Part shown: one piece after another, positions 14,593-18,250 of the stretch
Layout of the letters: every line of letters starts with the position of its first letter
How positions within the stretch are numbered: the stretch's first letter is position 1
Assembly (NCBI GenBank): GCA_964446285.1
Contig: CAYUNT010000082.1
Coordinates: forward strand, 1 to 18,250
Source: CAYUNT01 sp964446285
GTDB lineage: Bacteria > Sumerlaeota > Sumerlaeia > SLMS01 > CAYUNT01
Direction: 5' to 3'
Length of the DNA stretch: 18,250 nucleotides
Program-made: the position numbers and the translations under genes
Notes under the pieces: generated by a model
The model's input: only the letters and a program-made list of their open reading frames with translations
What the model was told of the DNA's origin: nothing
Database searches by the model: none

Positions 14593-14633
14593 CGCCCAAG
14601 AGGCAAAGGAATTCATCTGGAGAGATGGAAAAT

Positions 14634-14716
14634 AACCACAAAGGTGCCAAGACACAAAGATGGATATTCTTGCTTCGCAAAAGAATTATCTTTTCGTGTC
14701 TTCGTGCCTTGGTGGT
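14634..14716. repeat. Long imperfect hairpin repeat ahead of the creatininase gene
   Basis: The left arm at 14634-14660 contains ACCACAAAGGTGCCAAGACA and the right arm at 14689-14716 contains TGTCTTCGTGCCTTGGTGGT. Inner segments (GATATTCTT and AAGAATTATC) continue the pairing, so most of the 83 bases fold into one stem. This is a widespread type of intergenic repeat in environmental bacteria, often mis-translated as a protein N-terminus. It lies between the histidine kinase stop and the creatininase start, leaving only a short spacer on each side. Confidence 0.8.
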
Positions 14717-14757
14717 GCAATTTACTTTTGCTGGATGCTCAATGGAGGCTGGCAATT

Positions 14758-15678
14758 ATGCAATGGGAACAACTGACCGCGCCTGAATTCGAACGCGCCG
14801 TGCAAGAAACCGGCGGAGTGTGCGTGGTGGCCCTGGGCGTGCTCGAACGCCACTCGGACCACCTTCCACTCGGCACAGATGCGCTTGTCGGACACCGCGT
14901 CTGCTGCCTGGCCGCGGAAAAAGAGCCTGCCGTTGTGTTTCCCATGTTTTACTTTGGGCAGATTTACGAGGCGCGCTGTTTTCCTGGGACGCTCACAGTC
15001 CGCCCCACGTTGCTGCTCGAACTGATCGAGGGCGTGTTCGATGAAATCGGGCGCAATGGATTTACGAAAATCGTTATTCACAACGCGCACGGCGGCAACT
15101 GGCATCTGGCGCAGTTTTTCGCCCAGGCGGCGTTGTGGGCCGAAAAGCCTTACACAATCTATGTGCAATCGCAGTGGCTTACGGAAGATCGCAAACCGAA
15201 GTGGAATGAGGTTCTGACGACGAAGGAGCACGGCCACGCTTGCGAGTGCGAAACGAGCATGTGCATGGCGCTGTTTCCGGACCTTGTGCGCGCCGGGGCC
15301 ATTCCACGCAACCCCGCCACTTCTCTCAAACGCCTGGCGCATCTGCCGCCCGCGCGATTGGGCATCGGCTGGTATGCAATGTATCCCGATCACTATGCGG
15401 GTGATGCTCGCGCCGCCACACCCGAAAAGGGTCGCGTGCTGGTCGATCTTGTTGTGGATTCGCTGGCGGAATTCATTCGCGCCGTAAAGGCGGACGAAAC
15501 TGCGCCCGCCTTGGAAAAAGAGTTCTTCGAACACACCCGCTCTGTGGGAAAGCACGCCGCCAGCCAGCGCGCCGACAAACGCGCCTCCCGCCCCCGCCCG
15601 CGCAAGGCGAAGGCGTCAAAAAACCCGGCAAAGAAACGCAAAGGCACTGGAGGCGCTTCGCAGCAAGTGCAGCAATAA
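14758..15678 (+). CDS. Creatininase-family amidohydrolase
   Basis: The 306-residue protein has the creatininase-fold metal motifs: ERHSDHLPLGTD (E30, H32, D34/H35, D41), NAHGGNWH (H111) and HACECETS (E165). These family proteins bind two metals and hydrolyse cyclic amides or formamides (creatininase, ArfB-type deformylase) or act as peptidases in cofactor maturation (MftE, PqqA-related). Which substrate applies is unknown. A Lys/Arg-rich tail of about 45 residues at the C-terminus (from about residue 262) is unusual for the family and may bind nucleic acid or acidic surfaces. The open frame extends back to 14644, but that part translates the hairpin repeat; the ATG at 14758 has GGAGG nine bases upstream and is the real start. 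The stop overlaps the Shine-Dalgarno site of the next gene, which indicates one operon with the radical SAM enzyme. Confidence 0.88.
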   Translation: MQWEQLTAPEFERAVQETGGVCVVALGVLERHSDHLPLGTDALVGHRVCCLAAEKEPAVVFPMFYFGQIYEARCFPGTLTVRPTLLLELIEGVFDEIGRNGFTKIVIHNAHGGNWHLAQFFAQAALWAEKPYTIYVQSQWLTEDRKPKWNEVLTTKEHGHACECETSMCMALFPDLVRAGAIPRNPATSLKRLAHLPPARLGIGWYAMYPDHYAGDARAATPEKGRVLVDLVVDSLAEFIRAVKADETAPALEKEFFEHTRSVGKHAASQRADKRASRPRPRKAKASKNPAKKRKGTGGASQQVQQ

Positions 15679-15694
15679 GGAGGGTTTGCCAATC

Positions 15695-16846
15695 ATGCGT
15701 CTATTTCGGCAATCGACTCCGCTCGGCCAAACGCTCAAACAATTTACACGCCCGGCGGCCGACGCGCTTACGCAAAAGATTGATGAAGGCAAGGTGGGCT
15801 GCTGCGCCTGCGCGCACAACTGCCACATCGCCCCGGGCGCGGCGGGCATCTGCAAGGTGCGCTTCAACGAAGACGGCGTTCTGCATGTTCCCAGCGGCTA
15901 TGTGGCGGGCTTGGCGCTCGATCCCATCGAAAAAAAGCCTTTCTACCACGCTTTCCCCGGGCAGGATGCGCTTTCATTCGGAATGCTCGGCTGCAATTTT
16001 CACTGCGATTTTTGCCAGAACTGGATTTCTTCGCAGGCGCTGCGCGATCCGGAAGCCGTGACGGCGATTCAGGAAATTACCCCGGAGCACCTCGTCGAGG
16101 CGGCTATTGAGCACGGCGCACCCGTCATCACATCCACTTACAACGAACCGCTCATCACGAGCGAATGGGCCATCGAGATCATGCGCCTGGGAGCGCGGCG
16201 CGGGCTGGCGGGCGGCTATGTCTCCAACGGCCACGCCTCGCCGGAAGTTCTGCGATTCATCCGCCCTTATGTGAAACTATATAAGGTCGATCTGAAGTGT
16301 TTCAGCGACGCCTCTTACCGCCGCCTGGGCGGACGCCTCTCCGCGGTGAAGGACACGCTCGCGCGCCTTGTCGAAATGGATTTCTGGGTCGAGGTGGTTA
16401 CGCTCCTCGTGCCCGGATTCAATGACAGCGACGAGGAATTGCGCGCCTTGTGCGGTTTTCTTGCAGGGCTTTCGCGTTCAATTCCCTGGCATGTGACGGC
16501 GTTTCACCCAATGTATAAAATGACCGATCCGCCGCCCACCACCGCGCGCCAGTTGCTCCACGCCGCTGAGATCGGGCGCGAAGCCGGGCTGGATTTCGTT
16601 TATGTGGGCAATCTGCCCGGCGTGGTGGGGGAGTGGGAAAACACGCGCTGCCCCGGATGCGGCTCGTTGCTGATCGAGCGGACCGGATTTCATGTGCGGC
16701 GCAACCGGCTGGATGCCGCATCCGGCGGACGCTGTCCTGACTGCCGGCGCGAAATCCCGGGCGTTTGGGGCAGATTCACGGGCGATTCGGCACCCTTGCC
16801 TGCGTCGCTATATAATCCTTCGCCCGAGCCATCACCTGAATCATAG
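15695..16846 (+). CDS. AmmeMemoRadiSam-type radical SAM enzyme
   Basis: The 383-residue protein has the radical SAM cluster motif CNFHCDFC (C100, C104, C107), preceded by a cysteine-rich N-terminus (C36, C37, C39, C43, C53) of the pattern CxxCxHxC...GxC typical of this family, the STYNEP segment (residues 147-151), and a C-terminal zinc ribbon (C319, C322, C347, C350). It matches the radical SAM member of the AmmeMemoRadiSam system, where it usually occurs with AMMECR1 and Memo-domain proteins; no such partner is in this window. It would cleave SAM to a 5'-deoxyadenosyl radical in the cytoplasm; the substrate is unknown. A TTG at 15686 is only one base from the AAGGAGGG site (15677-15684), so the ATG at 15695, ten bases away, is the start. 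The creatininase gene ends at 15678, so the two are coupled. Confidence 0.93.
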   Translation: MRLFRQSTPLGQTLKQFTRPAADALTQKIDEGKVGCCACAHNCHIAPGAAGICKVRFNEDGVLHVPSGYVAGLALDPIEKKPFYHAFPGQDALSFGMLGCNFHCDFCQNWISSQALRDPEAVTAIQEITPEHLVEAAIEHGAPVITSTYNEPLITSEWAIEIMRLGARRGLAGGYVSNGHASPEVLRFIRPYVKLYKVDLKCFSDASYRRLGGRLSAVKDTLARLVEMDFWVEVVTLLVPGFNDSDEELRALCGFLAGLSRSIPWHVTAFHPMYKMTDPPPTTARQLLHAAEIGREAGLDFVYVGNLPGVVGEWENTRCPGCGSLLIERTGFHVRRNRLDAASGGRCPDCRREIPGVWGRFTGDSAPLPASLYNPSPEPSPES

Positions 16847-16883
16847 CCAGATAATTCACCTGATTCTGCGGCAAAAATTGCGT

Positions 16884-17696
16884 ATGAATTCCTCGCTGTC
16901 CGCTTCCGTATCACCTCTCCGCGCGCCGATCCTCATGTATCACCACGTTGCCGCGCCTCCCGCCGGATGCCCCGCGCGTGGAACATTCACTTATCTCGAT
17001 CCCGCGCGGTTCGCCGCGCAAATCGCCTGGCTGAAGCGGCTCGGGTATCAGAGCGCGCCGGTGGCCCACATCGCCGCTCGCCTGGCGGATAACAGCATTC
17101 TTCTTCCTCCCCGCCCTGTCGCTATTACCTTCGACGACGGCTGGCTTGATGTGTTCACAACCGCGTATCCGATTTTGAGCCGCGCAGGATTTCGCGCCAC
17201 GCTGTTTGTGGCGGGCGGGATGCTTGGGCGCGCCGACGCGGCCTTCGCCGACAGCGCCGATAAAACCCCCGCGCCAATGATGTCCGCCGCCCAGGTGCGC
17301 ACACTGCGCGAAGCCGGATGGGAAATCGGCAATCACACGGCAAATCACCGCCGCCTGGGCGCGGTGGATGAAGAAGCGGCGCGGCGCGAAATCGTTGATG
17401 GCGAAAGGATTCTCACGGACCTGCTCGACGGAGAGCGCCCGCGCGTTTTTGCGTATCCCTACGGCGATTTTCATGCGGGAGTCGCGCGCCTGGTTGCCTC
17501 GATGGGCTATCTGGGCGCGTGCTCGACTCTTCCCGGCCGCGCTCAGCATCCCGGAGACCGGCTGTATTTGCGCCGAGTGCCGATTGCGCGCAATATGGGG
17601 ACTTTGCGGTTTTTGCATTGCCTGCGATGGCGTCGCTACCACCGCGCCGAAGACGAACTCCGCCGCCGCCTCGCCCGCGACTGGCCGAAAGCGTGA
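16884..17696 (+). CDS. Polysaccharide deacetylase (NodB-like)
   Basis: The 270-residue protein has the carbohydrate esterase 4 signature: ILMYHHV near the start (residues 16-22), AITFDDG with D84-D85, the metal motif HTANH (H151, H155), and the AYPYGDF motif. These enzymes remove acetyl groups from GlcNAc polymers or peptidoglycan, or act in exopolysaccharide export. No signal peptide or membrane anchor is evident, although members of this subset are often exported, so its location is uncertain. The open frame extends upstream to 16692, overlapping the radical SAM gene in another frame; the ATG at 16884 after a 37-base gap is preferred despite the weak ribosome site. Substrate and pathway link to the preceding genes are unknown. 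Confidence 0.88.
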   Translation: MNSSLSASVSPLRAPILMYHHVAAPPAGCPARGTFTYLDPARFAAQIAWLKRLGYQSAPVAHIAARLADNSILLPPRPVAITFDDGWLDVFTTAYPILSRAGFRATLFVAGGMLGRADAAFADSADKTPAPMMSAAQVRTLREAGWEIGNHTANHRRLGAVDEEAARREIVDGERILTDLLDGERPRVFAYPYGDFHAGVARLVASMGYLGACSTLPGRAQHPGDRLYLRRVPIARNMGTLRFLHCLRWRRYHRAEDELRRRLARDWPKA

Positions 17697-17706
17697 GATT
17701 CTTTTT

Positions 17707-17733
17707 AGCACATATCATGTTCAGCACATATCA
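17707..17733. repeat. 11-bp direct repeat with 16-base period
   Basis: AGCACATATCA is present at 17707-17717 and 17723-17733, and CATGTT (17716-17721) is inverted at 17733-17738 as AACATG. It lies just after the deacetylase gene, before the hairpin pair in front of the RAYT gene. Confidence 0.8.
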
Positions 17734-17752
17734 ACATGGCGAAATTTGCAGG

Positions 17753-17814
17753 TTTGTAGTTCACGCTTCAGCGTGCCTCTTACAATATGGGCACGCTAAA
17801 GCGTGAGCTACGAA
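17753..17814. repeat. Paired hairpins upstream of the RAYT gene
   Basis: The arms GTAGTTCACGCTTCAGCGTG plus CC (17756-17777) and GGCACGCTAAAGCGTGAGCT plus AC (17790-17811) are inverted copies matching at 20 of 22 positions, with outer bases (TTT/GAA) also mostly pairing. Each arm is itself a small hairpin (CACGC/GCGTG). The whole can fold as one 22-bp stem or as two hairpins, as in REP pairs that are substrates of RAYT transposases. It ends 22 bases before the RAYT start. Confidence 0.85.
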
Positions 17815-17836
17815 CATTAATTAGGGGTGCGCCTTT

Positions 17837-18250
17837 ATGTATGACTGGCGGCGGATGACTCCTGCGGAACGCGAGGAAATTCTCGCCATTCGGCGTACGC
17901 GCGGCTTTCCCAAACACAATCCACCGCATCTTGATGTGGGGGATCATTATTATCATTTCACTGCGGCCTGCTACGAACATCAGCCTCTCATCGCCTGCAC
18001 AGCGCAACGGATAATCGAGTTCGAGATTCGGCTTCTGGAGGTCTTTCGCATCCATTGCAGCGATGTGTTTGCTTGGTGCATACTGCCGAATCATTACCAT
18101 TGTCTTGCCCGAACGGAGGATCTCGGGGCGCTCGGGAAAGGGCTGGGGCGGTTGCGCGGACGTTTGTCGCATGAATGGAATGGCGAGGATGGGGCGCGGG
18201 GGCATAAAGTGTGGCACAGTGGCGCGGACCGGGCAATTCGATCCGAACGC
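17837..18250 (+). CDS. REP-associated tyrosine transposase (RAYT), cut by window end
   Basis: The frame is open from ATG 17837 to the last base (138 codons seen). It shows the IS200/Y1-type HUH nuclease region: DHYYHFTAACYEHQPLI (about residues 36-52) and LPNHYHCL (residues 83-90) with the H86/H88 metal pair, followed by WHSGADRAIRSER typical of RAYTs. The catalytic tyrosine would lie beyond the window. RAYTs are domesticated single-copy relatives of IS200/IS605 transposases that act on REP palindromes. The N-terminal part (MYDWRRMTPAEREEILAIRR) matches a recurrent extension of one RAYT group. A weak AGGGG precedes the start, and the paired hairpins at 17753-17814 lie immediately upstream, as expected for its substrate. 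Confidence 0.9.
   Translation, partial: MYDWRRMTPAEREEILAIRRTRGFPKHNPPHLDVGDHYYHFTAACYEHQPLIACTAQRIIEFEIRLLEVFRIHCSDVFAWCILPNHYHCLARTEDLGALGKGLGRLRGRLSHEWNGEDGARGHKVWHSGADRAIRSER

Noticed and set aside
1..18250. tRNA or rRNA genes
   Set aside because: I looked for cloverleaf-like arms and conserved rRNA segments in the spacers and found none that I could support.

Overview
This window looks like a piece of a GC-rich genome of an uncultivated bacterium, probably recovered from a metagenome: it contains a 10-N scaffold gap at 4850-4859. Gene style is bacterial, with Shine-Dalgarno sites before several genes, short operon spacings, and lipoprotein and zinc-ribbon proteins. The mix of AmmeMemoRadiSam-type radical SAM enzyme, creatininase family, uroporphyrinogen-decarboxylase-like family, GT39-like membrane protein, and abundant small palindromic repeats with a REP-associated transposase is reminiscent of Planctomycetota/Verrucomicrobiota-like or Sumerlaeota/Hydrogenedentota-like lineages. 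That placement is an impression from gene style, not a proof.

Layout. Positions 91-6558 carry a minus-strand run, in transcription order aroE (shikimate dehydrogenase), aroK (shikimate kinase), an M16 zinc-peptidase lipoprotein whose start codon sits one base after the aroK stop, a zinc-ribbon single-pass membrane protein, and a large polytopic glycosyltransferase-like protein. A 533-base divergent region (6559-7091) separates this run from a plus-strand cstA (peptide/pyruvate transporter family). Then come a PIN-domain toxin with a small overlapping partner gene (9052-9731) and, convergent to them, a minus-strand pair: an unidentified 602-aa membrane protein followed by a UroD-family protein. 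The plus strand resumes at 13351 with a GAF-domain sensor histidine kinase, a creatininase-family amidohydrolase, an AmmeMemoRadiSam-type radical SAM enzyme and a polysaccharide deacetylase. The window ends inside a REP-associated tyrosine transposase (RAYT).

The most unusual content lies between and inside the genes. Several distinct palindromic repeat families are present. (A) A tandem doublet of about 30-bp palindromes occurs both in frame inside the glycosyltransferase gene (1351-1410) and in the 12.8-13.35 kb intergenic island. (B) A palindrome with arms like GCRGACC/GGTCYGC occurs three times in that same island, two copies as a facing pair. (C) A pair of hairpins immediately precedes the RAYT gene. 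(D) A long imperfect hairpin precedes the creatininase gene. In the island, a 102-bp MITE-like element with 15-bp perfect terminal inverted repeats carries an A doublet, sits inside a B palindrome and is flanked by 10-bp direct repeats: a nested insertion readable directly from the sequence. Together with the RAYT gene this suggests active or recent spread of non-autonomous palindromic elements, including into coding sequence.

Functionally the genes do not form one pathway. The best supported units are aroE-aroK (aromatic amino acid precursor synthesis), the toxin-antitoxin-like pair, and the tightly spaced creatininase/radical SAM pair.
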